Below, in pieces: positions 1 through 7,896 of a stretch of DNA of 64,000 nucleotides; the first letter of the stretch is position 1, and every line of letters begins with the position of its first letter. A model generated the notes under the pieces. It saw only the letters and a program-made list of their open reading frames with translations, was not told where the DNA came from and ran no database searches. Where the stretch lies: NCBI GenBank assembly GCA_022822135.1, contig JAJECH010000037.1, positions 34,527-98,526 of the forward strand. The letters run 5' to 3'. Source of the DNA: Pseudomonadales bacterium. Its GTDB lineage: Bacteria; Pseudomonadota; Gammaproteobacteria; Pseudomonadales; Azotimanducaceae. Both the position numbers and the translations under genes were made by a program.

Positions 1-230
1 CGGCGGTTCTTTTCGGCGCCGCTTACTAAGGAGAATCCGAGCTTAACCGCGGATTCGTTCCCTTGTTGTTTGTACGCGGTACCAACCCGCGCGCGTTCGT
101 TATCGTCAAGAATGGGAATGTTGGTTGAATTTGGCATACGACCGCGCTCGTACTCAGCGGGAGCGCGAACGTCAATTACAGGTACGTTCTCTCGGAGAAT
201 CGTGTTGTAGTCGGTTCGTGCTACAACCAA
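1..230 (-). CDS. selU: tRNA 2-selenouridine synthase SelU/MnmH, N-terminal part (runs off the left edge)
   Basis: SelU replaces the sulfur of 2-thiouridine at the tRNA wobble position with selenium, via a geranylated intermediate, using selenophosphate. Only about the first 76 codons are present. They read as the start of the family's rhodanese domain, with the stretches VIDVRAPAEYERG and RVGTAYKQQGNESA, which are characteristic of SelU/YbbB rather than generic rhodaneses. The rhodanese cysteine and the P-loop domain would lie beyond base 1. The frame has a TGA immediately upstream, so the start must be downstream of it. The only good candidate is TTG at 228-230, directly after the stop of the upstream lipoprotein gene, with an AAAGG element about 8 bases before it. 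It is probably co-transcribed with that lipoprotein gene. The identification rests on the N-terminal signature only. Confidence 0.8.
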   Translation of the reverse strand, partial: MVVARTDYNTILRENVPVIDVRAPAEYERGRMPNSTNIPILDDNERARVGTAYKQQGNESAVKLGFSLVSGAEKNR

Positions 231-1850
231 TCATGGAACCTTTTCTGTCAGTGCCTTACGGTCGCGGTAATTCCGAAGGTGTAACTCGAGCAGTTGCTTA
301 ACTTCGCTCTCTGTTTCTACAGCGATAGCGACCGCTTCTTCTTGAAGTTCGATGGCGCGTCGAAAATCGCCAGCGGCCGCGTAAGCAGCAGCCCATGTGT
401 CAATGTACGCTGGCCATGACCGGGCTTGGGCGTTATTCGACATGAGCTTGTCCATGTACTTGATCGCGAGCGTCGGATTGCGTAGTCGTTTTAGGTGAGT
501 TGTTGCGAGTACCCAAGCAACTTCGTTGACATTCTGACCATCGGTCGGCTCTACCTCGACACTGCGACGGTACCAGCGTCGCGCTTGCCGAATGTTCACT
601 TTCTCGTTGAAAAGACCTTTTGCGTGAATCGCTGCGAGAAGCACCATCGCATCTTGGTGTTCACTGTCGGCGAGTTGGGCAATCCAATCGAATGCGGTGG
701 TGCTTAGTTGACGCTCGTGTGGTGGATGTACGAGAACGCGAACGTACGTAAGTCGATGTCGAACCTCGCCGAGTTCTGCTGCTTGTTTGAGATAGGCGAT
801 CGCTTCGTCAGGCGCTTGACTCATCAACAGCGCACCTAACGCCGAAGCCGCATCGACATTGTTTTTTCGCGCGGCAGACTCAAGCAACTCGAGTCCAGTG
901 CGTCTTTCCGGCGCGGAAAATACGCCTTGTAAATAGAGTCTTCCTAGACTGACCTCTGCGTCGGTGTATCCAAGCTGAATCGCACGCTCATAACGTGTTT
1001 TCACGCGATCCCACGAGACACCTTGATCCCTTTGAGATACCTCGTAATTCGCTAGAAAATAAGGCGGCAAGGCGTTGGGTGCATTGCTCGCGGTACGCAG
1101 CCAATTACGACCCGTTGCGATGATCTGATCGTGTTGTTCGGGATTGGTATCAGCATTCTCGAGCAGGTAAATGCCATACGCGACCTGAGCTGAGTTGTCC
1201 TGCATCTGTGCGAGTTCGCGAATGACGTCAACGGGTTGGGCGTTCCCTGGATCAGGTGTCAGTTCGCGCCATCTCTCGAACGACCGGATCTCGAAATAAA
1301 CCTTCTCAATTTCGCCGGTCGTTTTGCGTGCCAGTACATACGCCACTAATGGGTACTCGTCGTTTTCCCCGTACATTGATCCGATGACTGAATCGCCACG
1401 TTCGATTATGAATGCGTGAGCATCCTCGATCGTCAATGCACGAAGAGGTTTAGCGAGTGAGCCTGTGCGGCCGTAGGACGCGTAGTTTTTAATTCGTTCA
1501 ACCCAGTTCGAGTGAAACTCAGCGGCGTCTTCGTCCAATGATTTGTAGAACTTTCGGAGAACGAGATGCCCATTGAGACTCGCGTCGTGCTTGGCGATTA
1601 GAGCGGAACCCAACGGCCCCAGACGTAAGGATTCGGTGCCATATAAAACAGCGACTTCCTCGGCGTATGTACGCATGTCTTTCAGCCGCGAAAGTGCATC
1701 CGGCAAAGCTAGAAATTCATCCTGTCGTTGCTGGACGATGTCGAAATCATCGATTTGCGTCAGCAGCTCAAGATCGGGCGGGGAAAGACTAGCGCATCCG
1801 GTAATAAACGTTGCTAATAGAAGCGCGAGAAGTCGTATTTTTAAGTGCAT
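231..1850 (-). CDS. Outer-membrane lipoprotein with Sel1/TPR repeats
   Basis: This protein of about 539 residues starts with a lipoprotein signal (FITGC, lipid-carrying Cys19 from the ATG at 1848-1850). The residue after Cys is Ala, which in proteobacteria predicts transfer to the outer membrane. The body is alpha-helical and repeat-rich. From the middle onward there are Sel1-like units such as AEVSLGRLYLQGVF, AASALGALLM and AMVLLAAIHAKGLF, which form a superhelical binding surface. A GTG at 1866-1868 would add six residues; the ATG gives the more compact signal peptide. A TATAAT lies just upstream of the GTG. The gene runs directly into selU without a gap, although no functional link is known. 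Sel1 lipoproteins usually act as scaffolds or adaptors; the partner here is unknown. Confidence 0.7.
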   Translation of the reverse strand: MHLKIRLLALLLATFITGCASLSPPDLELLTQIDDFDIVQQRQDEFLALPDALSRLKDMRTYAEEVAVLYGTESLRLGPLGSALIAKHDASLNGHLVLRKFYKSLDEDAAEFHSNWVERIKNYASYGRTGSLAKPLRALTIEDAHAFIIERGDSVIGSMYGENDEYPLVAYVLARKTTGEIEKVYFEIRSFERWRELTPDPGNAQPVDVIRELAQMQDNSAQVAYGIYLLENADTNPEQHDQIIATGRNWLRTASNAPNALPPYFLANYEVSQRDQGVSWDRVKTRYERAIQLGYTDAEVSLGRLYLQGVFSAPERRTGLELLESAARKNNVDAASALGALLMSQAPDEAIAYLKQAAELGEVRHRLTYVRVLVHPPHERQLSTTAFDWIAQLADSEHQDAMVLLAAIHAKGLFNEKVNIRQARRWYRRSVEVEPTDGQNVNEVAWVLATTHLKRLRNPTLAIKYMDKLMSNNAQARSWPAYIDTWAAAYAAAGDFRRAIELQEEAVAIAVETESEVKQLLELHLRNYRDRKALTEKVP

Positions 1851-1913
1851 GGAGGTTAGATACGGCACATAAAATTATAGGTTGGTGACTCAACAGGATG
1901 GTAAGGCGGACCT

Positions 1914-2567
1914 ATGAATCTATTTCGCAAACTCTCGTTGCCCGATGCCGAGAACGCATTGCCCGGACGCACTGAGACGATGCCAGTTCCGCCACAACAT
2001 TTCGTAAACGGTCGCCCTCTTAAGGAACCTTTTCCAGCGGCGATGGAACGCCTAGTTGCTGGATTAGGGTGTTTTTGGGGTGCTGAAAGAGCATTTTGGC
2101 AACTCGAGGGGGTCTACACGACGGCTGTGGGCTATGCGGGTGGACATACCCCTAATCCAACGTATGAAGAAGTGTGCTCCGGCAGGACCGGACACACAGA
2201 AGTAGTGCTGGTGATCTTTGATCCTCAGATAGTTAGCTATCGTGACGTGCTACGTACCTTCTGGGAAAGTCATGACCCCACACAAGGCATGCGCCAGGGG
2301 AACGATATCGGCACTCAATACCGTTCTGCACTCTACGTTTTTAGTGAAGATCAACGAAGTGAAGCGGAAGCATCAAAGTCTCGGTACGAAAAGAAACTGA
2401 TGCAAGCCGGCTACGGTGCGATCACGACGGAAGTGCTGGATGCGCCACCGTTTTATTACGCAGAACATTACCATCAACAGTATCTTGCGAAAATCCCCAA
2501 TGGTTACTGTGGTCTCGGCGGTACGGGTGTATCCTGTGATGTTGAGGCGCTCGCGCCAGCCGACTGA
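1914..2567 (+). CDS. msrA: Peptide-methionine (S)-S-oxide reductase MsrA
   Basis: MsrA repairs oxidised proteins and free methionine by reducing the S epimer of methionine sulfoxide, with thioredoxin as electron donor. The catalytic GCFWG motif is at about residues 52-56, followed by the family stretches [20 protein letters not shown] and FWESHDPTQ. The C-terminal segment [11 protein letters not shown] holds the resolving cysteines. The length of 217 residues, with about 45 residues before the catalytic domain, matches the longer E. coli-type MsrA. The ATG is preceded by an AAGGCGGA ribosome-binding site. The last 64 bases overlap the 3' end of the convergent MFS transporter gene, so the two C-termini share DNA. 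Confidence 0.95.
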   Translation: MNLFRKLSLPDAENALPGRTETMPVPPQHFVNGRPLKEPFPAAMERLVAGLGCFWGAERAFWQLEGVYTTAVGYAGGHTPNPTYEEVCSGRTGHTEVVLVIFDPQIVSYRDVLRTFWESHDPTQGMRQGNDIGTQYRSALYVFSEDQRSEAEASKSRYEKKLMQAGYGAITTEVLDAPPFYYAEHYHQQYLAKIPNGYCGLGGTGVSCDVEALAPAD

Positions 2568-3844
2568 GGTCGACTCCGCAAACTCTCAAAAGGGATCTGT
2601 CGCAGCGTCGCGAAGCTCAGATTCCGCATGCTCGCGGACCCGGCGAGCACAACGATGAGCGCAATGAGGTAAATTGCGGATCCGCTGACTACGGCGGTTA
2701 GAACGTTCGCAAATTCAGTCAGACTGCCTAAAAACAATCCGCCGAGTGGTAGGAGGCTGTAGCACATCGTATGAATCCCCATGACACGACCTCGGAGCTG
2801 ATCGGGAACGCTCAATTGCATGGTGGTCATCGATGAGATGAGGAATACCGATGCAACGAACGCAGCGACGAACTGTAAGACGAGTGCGGTGTAGAACCAC
2901 GCGATTAACGAGGCGATCGCAAACCCCACAGTCGTTATCGCCGTCAAGATTCCACTCCACAGCATCAATTGCGTGAGATTTCGCTCATGGCGATTTCCAC
3001 CGATGACGATCGTGCCAACGATGGACCCGATTCCACCAGCGGTTAAAAGAAGCCCCAGTCCCACTTCGTCCCGTAAGTTCAAATCTGCGAACATCGGCAT
3101 CAGCTGCGCGTGGGAATTGCAGAAAAACATGCCAATGAACGTGAGCGCCAAGAGGTATTTGAAGATGTCATGGCGAAATATGAAGCTGATGCCTTCAATG
3201 ATCTGCGTGACTGCACCGATTTCTGAGCTCGCACTTACGGCAGGTCGCATTCGAAGCGCGTACATCGTTAGACACATCGCGAGATAACCGGCAGTGGCGA
3301 GACTGAAGATGACGCTGGAATCGGTGTAGTAGAGCAAGAAACCAGCAAGTGCTGGGATTGCCATTCTCATCACTTGCCAGATGAACGAATTAAGCGCGAC
3401 CGCACTCAAGAATTGATCACGATTCACGAGTTGAGGAAAGATTGCGACGCGTGTAGGCCAATCGAAGCCATTAAGGATTGAAGATAGCGCTGCGATGAAC
3501 AGCACGTGCCATACCTCGACCGATTGCGTTATAACCAGAATCGTGAGCAGTCCGGTGAGCAACATGTTGCCTCCGGATGTGATCAAGAGTATCCAACGTT
3601 TGTCATATCGGTCGGAAATCACCCCACCGAACAGCGTGATTGCCAAATTTGGAACCGCCGCCGCTGCACCAAGCCATCCCAACATGATGGGTGAAGCGGT
3701 GATCTCGTACACCAGCCAAAGTTGACCGAACGTAACGAGTTGAGTTGCGCCGACGGCGGCAAGCGAAGCGGAGAAATACTTGACGTACTCGCGTTGGCTT
3801 AACGCGGGATAACGTTCTAAGAGCTTGCTGGTGAAAAATGCCAT
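2504..3844 (-). CDS. MFS transporter, probable exporter (EntS/MFS_3-like)
   Basis: A 446-residue polytopic inner-membrane protein with about 12 predicted membrane helices. The MFS motif A appears after the second helix as [12 protein letters not shown], and a second signature-like loop DQLRGRVMG precedes helix 10. Overall it resembles the group of MFS permeases that includes the enterobactin exporter EntS, so drug or siderophore-type efflux is possible; the substrate cannot be read from the sequence. The ATG start at 3842-3844 fits the amphipathic N-terminal helix common in this group. The soluble tail after the last helix overlaps msrA by 64 bases in the convergent orientation. It looks monocistronic. 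Confidence 0.85.
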   Translation of the reverse strand: MAFFTSKLLERYPALSQREYVKYFSASLAAVGATQLVTFGQLWLVYEITASPIMLGWLGAAAAVPNLAITLFGGVISDRYDKRWILLITSGGNMLLTGLLTILVITQSVEVWHVLFIAALSSILNGFDWPTRVAIFPQLVNRDQFLSAVALNSFIWQVMRMAIPALAGFLLYYTDSSVIFSLATAGYLAMCLTMYALRMRPAVSASSEIGAVTQIIEGISFIFRHDIFKYLLALTFIGMFFCNSHAQLMPMFADLNLRDEVGLGLLLTAGGIGSIVGTIVIGGNRHERNLTQLMLWSGILTAITTVGFAIASLIAWFYTALVLQFVAAFVASVFLISSMTTMQLSVPDQLRGRVMGIHTMCYSLLPLGGLFLGSLTEFANVLTAVVSGSAIYLIALIVVLAGSASMRNLSFATLRQIPFESLRSRPQSAGASASTSQDTPVPPRPQ

Positions 3845-3969
3845 CTGGACGGGTTGAAGACTTATTGAGCCGGGTTATTTGCGATTTGAGTCTGTTCGAA
3901 AATCAATGCTAGCTTGGTGAAAATGTTTGTTGAGAAAGTCGGCTTTAGGCGCGAAGAAGGGGATTTAAC

Positions 3970-4431
3970 GTGGATCATTTCGACCATTTCAAAGCTGTCA
4001 TCGCTAAATTCACAAATGCTGTTGAGAGTAATGACGGTACAGCATTGGCCGCGTTGTTCACAGAAAACGGGGTGTATAGCGACGAGTTTTATGGTGAATT
4101 CGTCGGTCGTGAGGCAATTGCCGTGATGTTGCGAGATTATTTTTGGGGTCACGCGAAGGGATTTCGATGGGAGATGTCCAATCTGCTAAGCGATGGGAAT
4201 CATGGATACGCTACTTATTTGTTTAGTTACGACTCAACGATGTCAGAAGCGCTAGGAAAGCGAGTGGTATTTAATGGAATCGCACATTTCTTGTTTGAGG
4301 ACGGGTTGATACAACGTTACGAAGAGATTTTCAATACCGGAATGGCGCAAGCGCAGCTCGATTTTGATCCAATCCGGATCAAGAAACACCTGCTCAAGAA
4401 GGCTGAGCAACTAAGGTCCAGGCAGGATTGA
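3970..4431 (+). CDS. SnoaL/NTF2-like family protein
   Basis: A small cytoplasmic protein of 153 residues with the NTF2-like (SnoaL) cone fold pattern: two N-terminal helices (HFKAVIAKFTNAVESNDG.ALAALF), then FTENGVYSDEFYGEFVGREAI, followed by strands ending in an IQRYEEIFNTG motif typical of the polyketide-cyclase-like subgroup. Some members are isomerases or dehydratases, others bind ligands; no specific reaction can be assigned. The start is a GTG preceded by AAGGGGATTTAAC, a good ribosome-binding site. It stands alone between the MFS gene (divergent) and the Nudix gene (convergent, 13 bases away). Confidence 0.7.
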   Translation: MDHFDHFKAVIAKFTNAVESNDGTALAALFTENGVYSDEFYGEFVGREAIAVMLRDYFWGHAKGFRWEMSNLLSDGNHGYATYLFSYDSTMSEALGKRVVFNGIAHFLFEDGLIQRYEEIFNTGMAQAQLDFDPIRIKKHLLKKAEQLRSRQD

Positions 4432-4444
4432 CTAGACTATTTTT

Positions 4445-5059
4445 TTAGCTCGGCTCTTTGGGTTCACTGTACGTAGGGTCGACAGCACTGAATAGTGTCT
4501 GGAGTGTCCTGTAGGTCAATCCCCAAACAAAGTGGCGTTGCTTAACTCGGTAGCCATTGAAAGGAATTTGAGCGTCGGCGACTGCACGGAACTCGATTTC
4601 GTGCGTGTGACCCTTGAACATATCGTTAAAAGATCCCCACACTACTTCGTCGACTTCGTGATTCAAAGTTAGGTTGGGGATCGAATCGACTACAAAAACG
4701 TATGGTGCTACCAACATATCGATAGTTCTACCTCGCGGCGCAGCACGTTGGTGCGATAGCGGTCCGATGAAACGGGAATCACGTAGATCTAGACCAATTT
4801 CTTCCTCAGTCTCTCTAACTGCGGCGTCGACGAGGTCGATATCACCGTCGTCCTTATGACCGCCTGGGAATGCCATATGGCCCGACCAAGGATCCCCTGG
4901 TACTGTTGCGCGCTTAATGAACAACACTTCTGTTTGATCGCGTGGTTGATGTAGTACGACAGCGACAGCGGCTTGTCTAGTCCGACGCGTCGGCGTTACT
5001 AGCTCTGGTTCGTGTTCGCTTACTCGACGCGAAATCGTCTCAATACTGTGAAATGACAA
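4445..5059 (-). CDS. Nudix hydrolase, coenzyme A pyrophosphatase type
   Basis: A 204-residue Nudix protein with the box GHKDDGDIDLVDAA..RETEEEIGL starting near residue 66. This fits G-x5-[ED]-x7-REUxEExGU with the aspartate variant used by CoA pyrophosphatases. The preceding stretch LFIKRA..PGDPWSGHMAFPGG corresponds to the NuCoA signature that distinguishes enzymes cleaving CoA into 4'-phosphopantetheine and 3',5'-ADP. It is expected to be a cytosolic, metal-dependent housekeeping enzyme. The apparent start is TTG at 5057-5059, as no ATG or GTG lies in the first part of the frame; the exact N-terminus is therefore uncertain. It is transcribed divergently from the carboxypeptidase-lyase gene. 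Confidence 0.85.
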   Translation of the reverse strand: MSFHSIETISRRVSEHEPELVTPTRRTRQAAVAVVLHQPRDQTEVLFIKRATVPGDPWSGHMAFPGGHKDDGDIDLVDAAVRETEEEIGLDLRDSRFIGPLSHQRAAPRGRTIDMLVAPYVFVVDSIPNLTLNHEVDEVVWGSFNDMFKGHTHEIEFRAVADAQIPFNGYRVKQRHFVWGLTYRTLQTLFSAVDPTYSEPKEPS

Positions 5060-5160
5060 GGCGAAGTGTTGAGAGACAATTCAAGAAAAGCGGAATCATA
5101 AGCGTCTGTGTGGAACTGGCCGCATGCACAATTGCCGCGTTCGTTAATGGGGTTGTACAA

Positions 5161-7773
5161 ATGCGCTGTTGCGGATTTCTTCTAATAGCTGCGGCGTTCT
5201 TCTGCGATTCAGCGCTCGCGGAAGTCAGATCGAGTTGTGCGTCGAGCGTTGCGCACATCACGAAAAATCACCCAACGGCAAATTTCGAGACGTGTGAAGT
5301 TCTCGATGAGAACTTGTTTGTGCTTTCGATCGCGCCGGAAGACGAACCCATTAATCCGAGTCCCTGGTATGGGTTTGCAGTTGAACGATTGAGTGATGTT
5401 GACGCGGTCGTAAACATCACGCTGCGTTACAGCAACACGTCACATAGATACCCACCGAAGTTCAGTTTCGACAAACTGAATTGGGTGCGGCTTGATCAGC
5501 AAGTCGTGGAAAGTGAAGATGGGTCAGATGCTACTTTCGCTGTACCCAATGGGAAGCGGATTGTTTACGTGTCTGCTCAACCGATCCTCGATGAAGCGAT
5601 GTACGGTGCTTGGCTCTCAAAGCTAGCAGATATATATCCGTTTTTGGTACGCACAACACTTGGGTATTCGGTCGCGAAACGACCGATCGAAGCGGTTGTC
5701 CTTAATCCTGATGCATCGCGTGTCGTCGTTCTCTTGGGACGACAACACCCCCCTGAAGTGTCAGGGTCGATCGCTTTCATGGCGTTTGCTGAGAAGCTGC
5801 TCGAGCTAAACGTAAGTGCGCACGATGACCACAACGATCACGTACTTGAGTTTTTCCAAAATCACATGATTGTTTTCGTGCCGTTGCTTAATCCAGATGG
5901 CGTCCAAGAAGGGTACTGGCGTCATAACTTAGGCGGTACCGATTTGAATCGAGATTGGTTCGCGCAAGTTCAGCCTGAAACTCAATCGGTAATTCGTTAT
6001 TTGGCGAATCTGCGTAACCAGGGAAAAGAAATCGTCCTTCACATCGATTTTCACTCGACGAGACGTGATGTGCTCTACACCCAAATGCCCGACGACAAAA
6101 CAGTTCCAGAAAACTTCGCTTCGAATTGGTTGGAATTCGTGAAAAACAGAGGCTACGCACGATTACCGGAACATGCCCCACGACCGTTGACAGATCAAGG
6201 TACGGCGAAAGGGTACTTTTTTAAAACCTACGCTATCCCTTCAATCACATACGAAGTAGGCGATGAAACAGCTACTGGCGATTTGAGACGCACGGCCGCG
6301 GAATTCGCACTTGGAATGGCATCGATCTACGGTGAACTGGTCGCTAGTCAATCAACTGATCGGACAACATACTGCATTACGTTGTTTTGTCTCATGGTAA
6401 ACGCCAACGCTGCGTCTTTGCTCGTTTTGGATAGACAGGGGTTAATTAATCCGGATTTAGCGGCAAGCTACGCCGCAGAGCAGCTCGCTTACAAGATGGC
6501 AGCCGAAGAGAATGGCTGGCCGACAGGTCAAAACTATCTCACGCTTGAGGATGCGTTGATCGAAAGGTTGGGTCCGGAAGCCTCGAATGTGCATATTGGT
6601 CGGTCCCGGCAAGACCTACACGGCATTGCTCGGCGCATGCTTGTTCGAATCGAGGTATTAGATTACTACGCATCGCTTATTGCGGCACGAGAGGCCTTAC
6701 TCGAAACGGCGACGCGCTATAACGATGTGGTCATTCCAGCGTACACTCATGGCGTTCCGTCGCAACCAACAACGTACGCGCATTTGCTACTCGCGTTTGA
6801 TGCTGCATTGTCGAGGGATACCGAGCGCTTACAAAACGCAATCGGTCGGTTGGATCTCAGTCAATTGGGTGTCGCAGCGGGTTCGGGATCGAGTTTCCAT
6901 TTGGACAGAGAACGACTAGCAGAGTGGCTCGGATTCAGTGGATTCGTTTTGAACACATACGACGCCAATTTCTTATCGACCTCCGACTACAAGCTCGAAA
7001 TTGCGGCGGTAATGACTCAAAGTGTCGCAACGATTTCGAAATTCCTAGCTAACGTGCACGCGCAACAACGTAATCCGCGCCCATGGATTTACTTGGGCGA
7101 CGAGATGACTAGTGGAAGTAGCATCATGCCGCAGAAACGCAATCCCCGCGAACTCGATCGGATTCGCACGCTTGTAGCACAGGTTCTAGGGGCTACGAAT
7201 GCACTGCAATTGATGAATCACAATGTTGACACCGGTATGCATGACTATCGAACAGTTACACCGTTGATAGAAATCATGGAGCTAGCGGAAGCTGTCCATC
7301 GACGGTTTGCTTCGCTACTTGAGCACATTCATGTAGATGGCGATGTCGCCAAGGCAGCGTTGCGGAACGGATTCTCGACTTCAACTGAAATTGCTGAGAC
7401 GCTTTATCGTGAAGCACGTGTCCCATTTCGAACGGCACACGAGTATGCAAAGCAAGTCGTGGAACATGCCCGTACTACAGATCAGCTCTTAGCAGACGTA
7501 TCGAATCAGGATCTAGAGCGAATTTATGAGGATGTTGTAGGCGACTCTCTAACTGTTGCGGTTGAAGCGATTCGAAATGCGATCGATCCGGAACATTTCG
7601 TTTCGATTCGAGATGTCAGAGGTGGTCCATCCAAAGTCGCTGTGGACGATTCACTTAGAGAGCATAGGCGAGATTTTGCGCAAGATGCTCGCTGGTTAAA
7701 GGTTGTTCGTGCGGATCTTAGATATGCAGAAGATCGCCTTAACAGAAACCTCGAAAAGCTGGCATCGCGGTAG
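5161..7773 (+). CDS. Secreted fusion: M14 zinc carboxypeptidase plus argininosuccinate-lyase-like domain
   Basis: One uninterrupted frame of 870 residues from the ATG at 5161, which starts a clear signal peptide (MRCCGFLLIAAAFFCDSALA). An upstream start at 5053 would bury this signal and is less likely. The N-terminal ~400 residues are an M14 metallocarboxypeptidase: zinc ligands HPPE in GRQHPPEVSG and the later His in HIDFHSTRRD, substrate-binding GGTDLNRDW, and the general-base Glu in TYEVGDET. From about base 6400 to the end is a nearly full-length fumarase/aspartase-superfamily lyase closest to argininosuccinate lyase, with HIGRSRQD (for HTARSRND), YTHGVPSQP (for YTHLQ.AQP) and the catalytic loop GSSIMPQKRNP. 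Both active sites look intact. The usual argininosuccinate-lyase N-terminus (WGGRF) is absent. A true argH lies at 17.2-18.6 kb, so this is a diverged paralogue. It precedes a TonB receptor by about 120 bases, which suggests uptake-linked periplasmic processing. The substrate is unknown. Confidence 0.8.
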   Translation: MRCCGFLLIAAAFFCDSALAEVRSSCASSVAHITKNHPTANFETCEVLDENLFVLSIAPEDEPINPSPWYGFAVERLSDVDAVVNITLRYSNTSHRYPPKFSFDKLNWVRLDQQVVESEDGSDATFAVPNGKRIVYVSAQPILDEAMYGAWLSKLADIYPFLVRTTLGYSVAKRPIEAVVLNPDASRVVVLLGRQHPPEVSGSIAFMAFAEKLLELNVSAHDDHNDHVLEFFQNHMIVFVPLLNPDGVQEGYWRHNLGGTDLNRDWFAQVQPETQSVIRYLANLRNQGKEIVLHIDFHSTRRDVLYTQMPDDKTVPENFASNWLEFVKNRGYARLPEHAPRPLTDQGTAKGYFFKTYAIPSITYEVGDETATGDLRRTAAEFALGMASIYGELVASQSTDRTTYCITLFCLMVNANAASLLVLDRQGLINPDLAASYAAEQLAYKMAAEENGWPTGQNYLTLEDALIERLGPEASNVHIGRSRQDLHGIARRMLVRIEVLDYYASLIAAREALLETATRYNDVVIPAYTHGVPSQPTTYAHLLLAFDAALSRDTERLQNAIGRLDLSQLGVAAGSGSSFHLDRERLAEWLGFSGFVLNTYDANFLSTSDYKLEIAAVMTQSVATISKFLANVHAQQRNPRPWIYLGDEMTSGSSIMPQKRNPRELDRIRTLVAQVLGATNALQLMNHNVDTGMHDYRTVTPLIEIMELAEAVHRRFASLLEHIHVDGDVAKAALRNGFSTSTEIAETLYREARVPFRTAHEYAKQVVEHARTTDQLLADVSNQDLERIYEDVVGDSLTVAVEAIRNAIDPEHFVSIRDVRGGPSKVAVDDSLREHRRDFAQDARWLKVVRADLRYAEDRLNRNLEKLASR

Positions 7774-7896
7774 AGAAATAGAGTTGCGGCGAGTGAGTCT
7801 TTTTAGGTTTAATTCCCCGTCGACAAATCTTGAACCATTCAGGTTCGCCAGCGGATTTGTGTGTATTCACAACCACCTAAATCAGGGAGAAGCCTG

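Noticed and set aside
3914..4126. Plus-strand frame inside the NTF2-like gene
   Set aside because: Overlaps the better supported frame at 3970-4431, which has family motifs and a good ribosome-binding site.
5053..5160. Upstream start for the carboxypeptidase-lyase fusion
   Set aside because: It would place 36 residues before an obvious signal peptide and overlap the divergent Nudix gene.
6390..7773. Lyase half as a separate argH-like gene
   Set aside because: I see no stop, start or ribosome-binding site at the junction; the frame is continuous from the carboxypeptidase part.
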